Part shown: positions 1 to 7,555 of the stretch, in pieces
How positions within the stretch are numbered: the stretch's first letter is position 1
Layout: each line of letters opens with the position of its first letter
NCBI GenBank assembly: GCA_937981955.1
Contig: CALJNA010000062.1
Span: 1-38,028, forward strand
Length of the DNA stretch: 38,028 nt
Source: an uncultured Granulosicoccaceae bacterium
Lineage (GTDB): Bacteria > Pseudomonadota > Gammaproteobacteria > Granulosicoccales > Granulosicoccaceae
Reading direction: 5' to 3'
Notes under the pieces: model-generated
The model's input: only the letters and a program-made list of their open reading frames with translations
What the model was told of the DNA's origin: nothing
Database searches by the model: none
Position numbers and translations under genes: made by a program

Positions 1-504
1 TGCTGCAGTACGTTTTGCTATGGTCCATTTGACCAGGAATGTCTGCATGATCTTCTCGATAATGAATTGGAGAAACCGGAAACGGATAAATTTGATGATA
101 AGAGTAAGAAAAAAGAGCACGATCGCGACTGGCAGAAAAATAAGTAGTAAATACGCTTGGGATGTACGACTCATGCGTTTCCACCGGGCAATACCCTGAT
201 CTTTTGTCAACGCGATATTAGCGATGATCGAATTGAATCTTTGCTCCAACAGTCCGTATCGGGCGAGCAGTTTGGATAATGCATTCTTTCCAAACACAGA
301 TAGCAATATCTTGCCAATCACTCGCAACACCAAAAGCGGGACCATCAAAATCAGCTTTTTCCAGAAAGAGAATTTTAACAGCAGCGGTGTTGACGCAATA
401 ATCGCAAGCAACACGGCATAAAGTAACGGCCCTACTTCATCGTAGACAAAGCCACCAACATACAGAACCAATACCGCTGCCAGAAAAAGGACAAACCGCT
501 TCAT
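1..504 (-). CDS. uncharacterised multi-pass membrane protein (partial, 3' end beyond window)
   Basis: Reading from the ATG at 504, the frame stays open for 168 codons to the left edge, so the C-terminus is missing. The product is strongly hydrophobic: a membrane segment at about residues 3-20, further ones at about 26-46 and 50-70, and another near 118-140. Basic stretches flank them, such as KFIRFRF after the last. I recognise no catalytic motif or named family. The ATG directly follows the TGA stop of the gene at 505-861 (TGAATG), which suggests one transcript with translational coupling. Being a real gene is well supported by the long open frame, hydrophobic pattern and coupling; its function is unknown. 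Confidence 0.72.
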   Translation of the reverse strand, partial: MKRFVLFLAAVLVLYVGGFVYDEVGPLLYAVLLAIIASTPLLLKFSFWKKLILMVPLLVLRVIGKILLSVFGKNALSKLLARYGLLEQRFNSIIANIALTKDQGIARWKRMSRTSQAYLLLIFLPVAIVLFFLTLIIKFIRFRFLQFIIEKIMQTFLVKWTIAKRTAA

Positions 505-861
505 TCAACCGCGGAGCTTGATAACGAGTTGTTGAACCCAGCGTACGGAATTACCCACAGATGTACCCAGGTTTTTCATCGTTTTGATAATCAGCTTCCA
601 TAGCAATCGCCTCGCCTCTTCACGAGTGAAACTGATACTGGTCAGGGCATCGAGATCTTTGACAATGGCTTGATGCCGATCGGCATCCAGTTGGTCACTT
701 TCTTCAAGCCAATCCAGCGTAGGCAATAACATGGTGGTAGCGCCACCGAGTATAAAACGCAAAGCAAAAACCGGAAAAAAGGCAATACCCAACAATAGGA
801 AGATAATTTTTATCGAGCCTAAGGCGATAATTTTGAGTAATGTAATGAGCGGTACGATCAT
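505..861 (-). CDS. small membrane-anchored protein of unknown function
   Basis: This encodes 118 residues. The N-terminal 40 or so are very hydrophobic (residues about 4-40, one or two membrane segments). A soluble, charged part follows, with an acidic stretch LDWLEESDQLDADRHQ near residues 49-64, then an amphipathic basic C-terminus. No family is recognised. A GGAG lies about 11 bases before the ATG, and the start overlaps the stop of a tiny upstream frame (TGATG). The gene abuts the next membrane-protein gene with no spacer. The pair probably forms a membrane-associated complex or shares a role, but this is inference from context only. Confidence 0.65.
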   Translation of the reverse strand: MIVPLITLLKIIALGSIKIIFLLLGIAFFPVFALRFILGGATTMLLPTLDWLEESDQLDADRHQAIVKDLDALTSISFTREEARRLLWKLIIKTMKNLGTSVGNSVRWVQQLVIKLRG

Positions 862-938
862 CAGTCAACAGGCTCCATCGTATGAATATCGGCACCAACA
901 GCCCACTTTCCCAACGCAATACCGGGGCCAATGAACAT
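861..938 (-). CDS. possible 25-residue leader-like or remnant ORF
   Basis: A short frame begins at ATG 938 (MFIGPGIALGKW...) and ends at TGA 863-861, sharing one base with the start of the next gene (TGATG). An in-frame TAG lies four codons upstream, so it cannot be longer unless it is the degraded end of an older gene. No good ribosome-binding site is visible. It could be a leader peptide coupled to the downstream gene, or a remnant. I keep it only because of the exact stop/start coupling. Confidence 0.25.
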   Translation of the reverse strand: MFIGPGIALGKWAVGADIHTMEPVD

Positions 939-1197
939 CTGATGACGCTAAGTTATCAGAGTATTAACCATTGTATTTCAGAGTATCAATGGTAGAGACT
1001 CTCCGGCTGCATTTAAACGCACTATGCTCAGACGGTGCAAGCCGAGACACTTCAGCCAACTAGAGATTGTGGTGCCGGACAAACTGCCGCTGGAACTGCG
1101 CTGCAGAGCTGAGACACTACGCTTTAATGCGCGTATCATTACCCCAACACAGATAATCAGAGCCTGACAAGTTGCGAACGACCGGGTTGCACAAACC
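862..1197. other. intergenic region between divergent genes, with small inverted and direct repeats
   Basis: Apart from the tiny frame at 861-938 I see no convincing gene in these 336 bases. They separate the minus-strand membrane genes from the plus-strand Zur-like gene and should hold both promoters. Around 956-993 there is a 7-base inverted repeat, ACCATTG (967-973) with CAATGGT (987-993), 13 bases apart. It is interleaved with a 9-base direct repeat TCAGAGTAT (956-964 and 978-986). This may be an operator, but it does not look like the AT-rich E. coli Zur box. Confidence 0.4.
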
Positions 1198-1683
1198 ATG
1201 AACAGTACTAAGAAAAGCCACGGAAAAAAGAACAGCTATAAGAAGGCACTGGCCCATGCAGAAGCACAATGTGCGGATAGCGGTAGCCGACTTACACAAA
1301 AAAGAAAAGTGGTATTGCAAGGTTTGCTGCAAACCGGGCAGGCAATGTCAGCATATGAGCTGGCAGATTTCTGCAGAGACGAGTTGGGAGAAGCCATGCC
1401 GACCATGTCGGTATATAGAATCCTGGAATTTTTAGAACAGGAACAGCTTGTCCATAAGTTGAAACTTGCCAATCGTTTTGTCGCATGCATACACATCACA
1501 TGTGATCATAAGCATGCGGTACCACAATTTCTTATCTGTGAACAGTGTTACAAGGTATCTGAAATAAGCATTAAAGAGTCCACTCTTCGCACTTTGCGCA
1601 ACAATGTAGAAACAGCTGGATTCACGCTTGCCAGCCCGCAAATTGAATTAAACTGTTTATGCGAGTCGTGCGCAGCCGCGTGA
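1198..1683 (+). CDS. zur: Fur-family transcriptional regulator, Zur-like
   Basis: This 161-residue DNA-binding repressor of the Fur family most likely senses zinc and represses zinc-uptake genes. The N-terminal winged helix contains SRLTQKRKVVL (about 30-40) and the recognition region PTMSVYRILEFLEQEQLVHKL (about 78-98). The C-terminal half carries two CxxC pairs, CEQC near residue 115 and CESC near the end, which form the structural zinc site. ITCDHKH provides candidate metal-sensing ligands. Length and layout match E. coli Zur (about 171 aa), including the AHAEAQCADSGSRLT start region. The ribosome-binding site before ATG 1198 is weak. No zinc transporter lies next to it, so Zur rather than Fur, Mur or PerR rests on sequence features alone. 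Confidence 0.8.
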   Translation: MNSTKKSHGKKNSYKKALAHAEAQCADSGSRLTQKRKVVLQGLLQTGQAMSAYELADFCRDELGEAMPTMSVYRILEFLEQEQLVHKLKLANRFVACIHITCDHKHAVPQFLICEQCYKVSEISIKESTLRTLRNNVETAGFTLASPQIELNCLCESCAAA

Positions 1684-1690
1684 TCACACT

Positions 1691-1730
1691 AAGTTTTCTC
1701 AGTACGTTCAAAGTTTTCTCAGTTCGTTTG
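1691..1730. repeat. 20-bp tandem direct repeat, two copies
   Basis: Two adjacent copies, 1691-1710 and 1711-1730, share AAGTTTTCTCAGT followed by a variable base and CGTT. They begin 8 bases after the stop of the Zur-like gene, in the 270-base gap before the MttB-family gene. They could be a duplicated protein-binding site or a chance slippage duplication. No terminator-like hairpin overlaps them. Confidence 0.6.
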
Positions 1731-1954
1731 CATCAATTCGGTAAGCCCTTCCACGCATTTTTTTAGGCGAAAGGCGTGCTTCCGCCAGCAGCGAGTGAAC
1801 CGTCAATGTCCCGGCTGGTTTCCTCGCGAATCGCTTAAACAACGTCGCCACTCACCCACAACACGTCGCTTTTTAATCTAAAACTCTGGAATTTCAGAGA
1901 ATTACCGTGGCAAACTAAGCTAGATTAGCGAATCCGGATCGAAGAGAAAATAAT

Positions 1955-3517
1955 ATGGCAGAACTATCCAAAGGCCAGTCGCGGCGAGGAGCCAGGGCAG
2001 CGAAAAGAGCGCTGCGTGCTGCCCCGCTAGCCGATGAAGATCGCGCGGTTCGACCCGGCATGTCAGGTGGCACGTTTAATCCTCTAAGCGCTGCTGACAT
2101 GGAAAAGATAAACAATGCCGTGATGGAAGCACTTGAAACAGTGGGACTGTCACAAGCCATTCCATCTTGCGTTGAAGCTGTGACCAAAGCCGGTGGAACC
2201 TATAAAGACGGACGTCTGTTATTCCCTCGCTCACTGGTTGAAGACACCATTGCTAATTGCGCGAAAAGCATTGTGCTATATGGTCAGGATCCAAAGCACG
2301 ATATGGAAATCACCGATCAACGTGTGTATTTCGGCACAGCGGGTGCTGCGGTTCATATTGCTGATGTTGAAAACAATGAGTATCGAGAATCAACGCTGGA
2401 AGATCTGTACAACATCGCACGCATTGTGGACAAAATGGACAACATCCACTATTTCCAACGCTGTCTTGTACCTCGTGATGTCACTGATCCTTTGGATATG
2501 GATTTCAACACCTGCTACGCATCGGTTAGCGCTACAACCAAGCACGTTGGAACCAGCTGGGTAGAACCTGCCAATTTTGAAAAAAGCCTTGCCATGCTTC
2601 ATCACATGGCCGGCGGTGAAAAACAATGGCGTGCCCGACCGTTTGTCAGTATGTCCAATTGCTTTGTGGTTCCACCCATGCGCTTCGCCGAAGATTCTTG
2701 CTACTGCCTGGAATCAGCAGTGCATGGTGGCATGCCCGTTTTGTTGCTGGCGGCCGGGCAAGCCGGTGCCACAAGTCCGGCCGCCTTGGCGGGCTCAATA
2801 GTCCAGGAGGTTGCTGAAGTATTGGCCGGGTTAGTCTGGGTAAACCTGATGGTACCGGGTCATCCAGCCATTTTCGGTACATGGCCATTTGTTTCTGACT
2901 TACGCACCGGGGCAATGAGCGGCGGCAGCGGTGAACAAGCCATTCTGATGGCCGGATGCGGGCAGATGGGGCGTTACTATAATTTGCCAACCGGTATCGC
3001 CGCCGGAATGGCAGATGCGAAGTTTCCTGATGCACAATCGGGATTTGAAAAAGCTTACACAAACACATTAGCCGCACACTCCGGCGCTAACCTAATATAT
3101 GAATCTGCAGGCATGCACGCATCATTGCTGGGCTGCTGTTACGAAAGCTATGTCATCGACAATGACATGCTCGGTGCAATCAACCGAACAGTGCGAGGTA
3201 TTGAAGTCAATGACGATACACTCTCTCTGCAAGCCATGCGTGATGTCTGCATCGATGGTCCCAGTCACTACCTCGGGCACGAACAAACCTTTGGTCTTAT
3301 GCAAAAAGAATATATTTATCCTGAGGTAGCTGATCGAACAAGCCCTAAAGAATGGGCTGAGTCAGGTAAGCCTGTGTTACTCGAAACAGCTCGAGCACGT
3401 GTCGATGATATTTTGAAGACTCATTATCCAACCCATGTTAGTGAAGAGGTTGATGCCAAGATTCGTGCTGAATTTAATGTTGTGTTACCCAGAGATAAGA
3501 TGACTCCCGGCGACTGA
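1955..3517 (+). CDS. trimethylamine methyltransferase (MttB) superfamily protein, non-pyrrolysine type
   Basis: This 520-residue protein belongs to the MttB superfamily (COG5598). Archaeal members use pyrrolysine to move a methyl group from trimethylamine to a corrinoid protein; members without pyrrolysine, such as MtgB, act on glycine betaine or other quaternary amines. Typical blocks are visible: KAGGTYKDGRLLFPRSLVED near 62-81, HIADVENNEYRESTLEDLYN near 133-152, and the late block TGIAAGMADAKFPDAQSGFE near 347-366, part of the conserved barrel core. The frame has no internal TAG, so no pyrrolysine is encoded. No corrinoid protein, MttC or RamA gene is adjacent, so the methyl acceptor and substrate cannot be named. 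A purine-rich GAAGAGAAAATAAT precedes ATG 1955. A hairpin overlapping the stop probably ends transcription. Confidence 0.85.
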   Translation: MAELSKGQSRRGARAAKRALRAAPLADEDRAVRPGMSGGTFNPLSAADMEKINNAVMEALETVGLSQAIPSCVEAVTKAGGTYKDGRLLFPRSLVEDTIANCAKSIVLYGQDPKHDMEITDQRVYFGTAGAAVHIADVENNEYRESTLEDLYNIARIVDKMDNIHYFQRCLVPRDVTDPLDMDFNTCYASVSATTKHVGTSWVEPANFEKSLAMLHHMAGGEKQWRARPFVSMSNCFVVPPMRFAEDSCYCLESAVHGGMPVLLLAAGQAGATSPAALAGSIVQEVAEVLAGLVWVNLMVPGHPAIFGTWPFVSDLRTGAMSGGSGEQAILMAGCGQMGRYYNLPTGIAAGMADAKFPDAQSGFEKAYTNTLAAHSGANLIYESAGMHASLLGCCYESYVIDNDMLGAINRTVRGIEVNDDTLSLQAMRDVCIDGPSHYLGHEQTFGLMQKEYIYPEVADRTSPKEWAESGKPVLLETARARVDDILKTHYPTHVSEEVDAKIRAEFNVVLPRDKMTPGD

Positions 3518-3532
3518 AGCCGGGATTCTTTT
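3505..3532 (+). terminator. intrinsic terminator overlapping the mttB-family stop codon
   Basis: TCCCGGC (3505-3511) pairs with GCCGGGA (3519-3525) around a 7-base loop that contains the TGA stop, followed by TTCTTTT. A compact GC-rich stem with a T-rich tail fits a Rho-independent terminator, unusually placed inside the end of the reading frame. Confidence 0.65.
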
Positions 3533-3716
3533 CCCCACTCGCACTCACACGAATAAACTACGCTGTATTTCGTCTATTACCGAGCATCATTAGGCAGATT
3601 GTACACCGCCATTGGAAACGCTCTTTAATTCAAAAAATTCGCCCCCACCTTCTTAGCTACACTTAAATCCTTTTTCGTCTCTTTTTTCAACTGACATTGC
3701 TTCTAATGGATTTGCT

Positions 3717-5561
3717 ATGAGTACTGCTTCCCCTAAAAAGCGCGGCATTATCACTGGCTTTTTTTTGTTTCTATGGCGTGCTCTTAAGGCGTTCAACATT
3801 ATTTTATTCGGCTTTATCGGCGCTTTAATCATTGGATCGCTGTTATTCGCAGCACTAAGTCAGGGCGGAGCCAAAATTCCAGGTGGAGGTGCATTAGTAC
3901 TCAATCCATCAGGGACTTTAGTGGAGCAAAAAAACGCGGTTGGTGCTGCTGCGACCTTATTGCAAGGCGATGATTTGCCGCAACAAACATTGGTAAAAGA
4001 TCTGGTTGACGCTTTAATGCTCGCCAAAAACGACGACAGAATCGAACTGGTTGTACTCGAGCTTGGAAAGCTTGGACACGGCTTATTACCAAAACTTGAA
4101 CGTGTATCTGCAGCCATTGTTGACTTCAAATCCAGCGGTAAGAAAATCATTGCAGTCGCAGACAACTACAGTCAATCAGGATTGTATTTAGCCGCACACG
4201 CTGATGAGGTTTTGTTAAACCCGGAAGGTATCGCGGTTGTTGAAGGTTTCGCGATGTACAGTCCTTTCTTTAAGAGCTTTCTGGATAAGCACGACGTGAC
4301 AATAAATCTGTTTAAAGTCGGCAAGTACAAATCTGTTGCTGATCCCTTTTTTCGCGACAACATGTCGAGCGAAGACAAACAGGCAAGACTAGGCATACTT
4401 GAGCCATGGTGGGAGTCTTACACGTCATCAATAGAGATGATACGAGGTATGCCTGCGGGAAGTATTAACGAGATGTTGTCTAACGCAAATGAGAAAATAC
4501 AGTCTGCGAATGGAAACCTGGCTCAACTGTCGATGGACATGGGCTTAGTGGATAAACTGGTCACTGATTCCGAACGACGCGATTATCTGATAGCACTTGC
4601 CGGTGAAGATTCCGAAAACAAATCCTATCGCAACATTGAGTACAAAGATTATCTTCGAGCAGCGCGGCTACCAGAACCGGATAAAGCCGGTAAAGTCGCG
4701 GTTATTACAGCGGTGGGAAACATTGTTAATGGTCACGCACCTGCCGGAGAAATCGGTGGTCAGTCGTTAACAGAATTGATTAGAAACGCTCGCTTAAATG
4801 ATGACGTCGAGGCCATTGTTTTACGAATTGACTCAGGCGGTGGCAGCAAATCAGCATCGGAAAAAATTCGCAGTGAATTACTCGAAGCTCAAAAATCAGG
4901 TATCCCTGTTGTCGCGTCAATGGGATCGGTGGCAGCATCCGGAGGATACTGGATAGCCGCTTCGGCGGATGAAATCTGGGCAACGCCAAACACGATAACC
5001 GGCTCCATCGGCATATTCGGATTGATGCCAAGTTTTGAGAAAACGCTAGCTAATTATGGTGTCTACACTGATGGCGTAGCAACCACCCCGCTAGCTGGTG
5101 GTGCCAGCGCAATACGTGGTATTACACCTGAGTACAGGGATGTCCTTCAAACAATAATAGAAGCAGGTTATCAACAGTTCTTAACCCTGGTTGCCAACGA
5201 GCGAAGCATGGATGTTGATGCTGTGCACGAAATAGCTCAGGGACGAATTTGGACAGGTGAAAAAGCTCATCAGCTTGGTCTGGTAGATCAATTAGGTGAT
5301 CTGGACCAGGCAATTGCTGCCGCTGCCAGCCTGGCCAAACTGGAAGATTATTCTGTATGGCACGTGGAACCTGAGCTATCGTTTGAAGACCGGATATTAC
5401 GCAAGTTTGCGGAAGCCCTCGTGCCTGATTTGCCGAAGTTGATGAATCATCCAATGTCACGGCTCGCCAGTAGTATTAAAAAGGATCTGGCTATGCTGGA
5501 GCGCTTGAACGACCCAGGCCATACCTATGTGATCTGTGGTAACTGCCCTTCATCGATGTGA
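3717..5561 (+). CDS. sppA: signal peptide peptidase SppA, 67 kDa (long) form
   Basis: This 614-residue inner-membrane serine protease (family S49) degrades cleaved signal peptides and other membrane peptides. A short cytoplasmic tail (MSTASPKKRG) leads into one membrane segment at about 26-48; the rest should lie in the periplasm. It has the two tandem S49 domains of the E. coli type. The lysine of VGKYKSVADPFF (K205) and the serine of MGSVAASGGYWIA (S408) match the catalytic Lys and Ser of E. coli SppA (K209/S409), which come from different halves of the protein. IDSGGGS near 371-377 is the conserved oxyanion-side loop. Length is normal. It has its own transcription unit, convergent with the gene at 5599-6360. 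Confidence 0.96.
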   Translation: MSTASPKKRGIITGFFLFLWRALKAFNIILFGFIGALIIGSLLFAALSQGGAKIPGGGALVLNPSGTLVEQKNAVGAAATLLQGDDLPQQTLVKDLVDALMLAKNDDRIELVVLELGKLGHGLLPKLERVSAAIVDFKSSGKKIIAVADNYSQSGLYLAAHADEVLLNPEGIAVVEGFAMYSPFFKSFLDKHDVTINLFKVGKYKSVADPFFRDNMSSEDKQARLGILEPWWESYTSSIEMIRGMPAGSINEMLSNANEKIQSANGNLAQLSMDMGLVDKLVTDSERRDYLIALAGEDSENKSYRNIEYKDYLRAARLPEPDKAGKVAVITAVGNIVNGHAPAGEIGGQSLTELIRNARLNDDVEAIVLRIDSGGGSKSASEKIRSELLEAQKSGIPVVASMGSVAASGGYWIAASADEIWATPNTITGSIGIFGLMPSFEKTLANYGVYTDGVATTPLAGGASAIRGITPEYRDVLQTIIEAGYQQFLTLVANERSMDVDAVHEIAQGRIWTGEKAHQLGLVDQLGDLDQAIAAAASLAKLEDYSVWHVEPELSFEDRILRKFAEALVPDLPKLMNHPMSRLASSIKKDLAMLERLNDPGHTYVICGNCPSSM

Positions 5562-5580
5562 CGGGTTGATGTGACAGGTT
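5555..5580. repeat. 13-bp tandem direct repeat at the sppA stop
   Basis: GATGTGACGGGTT (5555-5567) is followed at once by GATGTGACAGGTT (5568-5580), and a third partial GATGTT follows. The first copy contains the sppA TGA stop. It looks like a small slippage duplication in the convergent gap between sppA and the aldolase-family gene. Confidence 0.5.
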
Positions 5581-5598
5581 GATGTTTGTCAGGCAAAT

Positions 5599-6360
5599 TC
5601 AACTCCTGTAGCTATCATCGCTCTCATCGAGTAACAATTTGAGCTGCTCAAAATGAGCATCGGCAGAATCTCCATATTGCTCCCAGCCCTGCGCGGTTTT
5701 CTCTGCCAACTCATCTGATAGCACTGACAAAGGCTGACCGGTTGAGTAAGCAAGCACCATGGTTTTTGCCGCGCGTTCAAGATAGTACAAGTGCTCAAAC
5801 GCCTCAGCTACGGTTTCGCCCGTGCAACTTACGCCGTGATTGCCCATCATCATGGTTGAGGCATTGCCAAACGCTTGAGCAATGCGTTGCCCTTCTGCTT
5901 CGTCATCAGCGATACCACCGAAATGCAGATCGACAGCAACACGGTTATAAAAGCGCGCCGTATTTTGATCAATCGGCTTAATGGTCGGGTCTTTCAACGA
6001 CGAGAGCGCCGTTGCGTATGGAGGATGACAGTGTAAGAGCACTTTGGCCTGTGGAACCTGAGCATGCACGGCTCCGTGTATACACCACGCAGACGGATCA
6101 GGCGCATCGGGTCGTTGCATAACATCAGTATCATTTGCGTCAAGCAGTAATAAGTCACTCGCTTTTACCAATGAAAAGTGTTTCCACCTGGGGTTCAACA
6201 AGAACTGCTTGCCATCGGCTGAAACAGCCGCACTAAAATGGTTTGCCACAGACTCGTGCCAGTCAAACTTTACCGCCAGGCGAAACGCCGCAGCAAGATC
6301 AACTCTTAAAGCCCATTCTTGTTCCGAGCATTCCGATTTCTGTATTGCTTGCGTAGCCAT
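5599..6360 (-). CDS. class II aldolase/adducin family protein
   Basis: This 253-residue protein has the class II aldolase/adducin fold, a metal-dependent family that includes fuculose-phosphate aldolase, ribulose-5-phosphate epimerase and many uncharacterised bacterial members. Zinc-binding histidines are recognisable in LLHCHPPYATALS (H110 and H112) and GNHGV (H175). The usual catalytic Glu two residues before a Trp (SEWxxH in FucA) is Ala here (SAWCIHGAVH, A91), as in the adducin-like subgroup, so a FucA-type retro-aldol mechanism is doubtful. The gene lies 69 bases downstream of nfsA in the same direction and may share its transcript. The substrate is unknown. Confidence 0.85.
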   Translation of the reverse strand: MATQAIQKSECSEQEWALRVDLAAAFRLAVKFDWHESVANHFSAAVSADGKQFLLNPRWKHFSLVKASDLLLLDANDTDVMQRPDAPDPSAWCIHGAVHAQVPQAKVLLHCHPPYATALSSLKDPTIKPIDQNTARFYNRVAVDLHFGGIADDEAEGQRIAQAFGNASTMMMGNHGVSCTGETVAEAFEHLYYLERAAKTMVLAYSTGQPLSVLSDELAEKTAQGWEQYGDSADAHFEQLKLLLDESDDSYRS

Positions 6361-6429
6361 CTGAATAGTCCTGTTGTTCTATCTAACGATAATTTCGTCT
6401 TGTCGCTGTAATTACGGCATATATACGCG

Positions 6430-7167
6430 TTACTTCATACTAAAGCCTTGCGATTCGAGAAACTTGCGCATATGCGGTCGTGATTCCTTGCCAACCAAAG
6501 CACGCATCTCTTCGCTCCAGCAGCTGTCTTTTTTACCGCCAGTACGCGAACGGTAATACGCACGAATATGCTCATCGTAAGCGTCGATACCCGGCCCCAG
6601 CAAGCTACTATCATAGCGCTCCTGCATTAACACCGATTCGATCGGTAATCGCGGTTTCACCTCCGGGTCTTGTTCAGGATAACCAATACAAAAACCAAAC
6701 ACCGGATAAACATTTTGTGGCAGTTCCAACAGTTCAGACACTTCGGTTGGATTATTTCGTAGTCCACCGATGTAGCAGATACCCATGCCAAGTGATTCAG
6801 CAGCTATTGTACAATTCTGTGCAAAGAGCGCCACATCGACTGTGGCGATAATAAAATGCTCAGTCATTCCTTGAGTGAATTCACCACCTTGCGAATCACA
6901 AGCCTGCGCTGCACGTTTCAGATCAGCACAGAAGACAAAAAAGGCACCCGCCGCAGCAATGTATTTTTGGCCACCGGAATATTCAACGAGTTTTTGCCGC
7001 GCATCGGGGTCGTTAATTTGTATAACCGTGGTCGCCTGAACGTTACTCGAAGTAGCAGCCGCTTGTCCTGAAGCAATAATGCTATTGATTGTCTCCTCAT
7101 CGACCACTTTGTCAGAGAACTTTCGTATCGATCGATGCGATTGCAATAACTTGATGACATCATTCAT
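6430..7167 (-). CDS. nfsA: NfsA-type oxygen-insensitive NADPH nitroreductase
   Basis: This 245-residue flavoprotein of the nitroreductase family should use FMN and NADPH for two-electron reduction of nitroaromatics, quinones or similar compounds in the cytoplasm. The N-terminal HRSIRKFSDKVVDEE (about 11-25) is the FMN-phosphate-binding signature. AATSSNVQATTVI (about 37-49) and the middle block IAAESLGMGICYIGGLRNNP (about 121-140) are typical of the NfsA/FRP branch, as are FGFCIGYPEQDPEVKPRLP (about 156-174) and the long C-terminal arm. It lies 53 bases downstream of the S4-domain gene and upstream of the aldolase-family gene, all in one direction. No SoxS-type site was identified. Confidence 0.9.
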   Translation of the reverse strand: MNDVIKLLQSHRSIRKFSDKVVDEETINSIIASGQAAATSSNVQATTVIQINDPDARQKLVEYSGGQKYIAAAGAFFVFCADLKRAAQACDSQGGEFTQGMTEHFIIATVDVALFAQNCTIAAESLGMGICYIGGLRNNPTEVSELLELPQNVYPVFGFCIGYPEQDPEVKPRLPIESVLMQERYDSSLLGPGIDAYDEHIRAYYRSRTGGKKDSCWSEEMRALVGKESRPHMRKFLESQGFSMK

Positions 7168-7220
7168 TGGTAAAATACTTCCTGTTCATTTTTAATCATT
7201 GTTGCGTGTTTTCCAGTTAG

Positions 7221-7451
7221 TCAGCCTTTGGCACCCGAAGTATCCAGAACCAATTGTAGCTCGTGCTCACCAATACCAAGTACATCTCCGGCATACATTT
7301 TTCGTCGCTTACGGGTTTCGATTTGTTCATTTACAGAAACCAGCCCCTCGGCAATGATGAGTTTTGCCTCAGCGCCACTTGCTGCAAGACCTTCAAATTT
7401 GAGTATTTTATACAACTCAACAGGCTCTCTATCTATTAATACTGTTTGCAT
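7221..7451 (-). CDS. YbcJ-like S4-domain RNA-binding protein
   Basis: This 76-residue protein consists almost entirely of one S4 RNA-binding domain: a helix with LYKILKFEGLAASGAEAKLI (about 13-32), then the turn AEGLVSVNEQIETRKRRKMYAGD, the usual place where basic residues contact RNA. Length and pattern match E. coli YbcJ/RlbA-type proteins, which are linked to ribosomes but poorly characterised. It appears to be the first gene of the minus-strand group with nfsA and the aldolase-family gene. About 100 bases separate it from the divergent thioesterase-like gene, so two promoters share that gap. Confidence 0.85.
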   Translation of the reverse strand: MQTVLIDREPVELYKILKFEGLAASGAEAKLIIAEGLVSVNEQIETRKRRKMYAGDVLGIGEHELQLVLDTSGAKG

Positions 7452-7486
7452 AAGATGATTTGTCGCAAAGGACTTATGCCTCTGCT

Positions 7487-7515
7487 TTGACTTGAGCCTA
7501 TTTTTTGGATATTCG
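7487..7515 (+). promoter_or_regulatory. possible sigma-70 promoter for the thioesterase-like gene
   Basis: TTGACT (7487-7492) and TATTCG (7510-7515) are 17 bases apart, and the chosen ATG lies 40 bases after the -10-like element. The -10 match is weak. It is offered as the best candidate in the divergent gap. Confidence 0.3.
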
Positions 7516-7555
7516 TGCTAGTTTACCAATTGCTCTGTTAATTTTCCGCACGAAT

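Noticed and set aside
704..931. Minus-strand 75-codon frame overlapping the gene at 505-861
   Set aside because: It overlaps the better-supported membrane gene in another frame, lacks a binding site and has no domain-like pattern.
978..1332. Minus-strand frames across the zur promoter and 5' end
   Set aside because: They lie opposite the Zur-like gene and its upstream region and show no recognisable protein features.
1955..3517. Possible in-frame pyrrolysine codon in the MttB-family gene
   Set aside because: The 520-codon frame has no internal TAG, so it must be a non-pyrrolysine member.
7505..7555. TTG start extending the thioesterase-like protein by 17 residues
   Set aside because: The extra residues overlap the best promoter candidate and do not look like the family N-terminus; ATG 7556 fits better.
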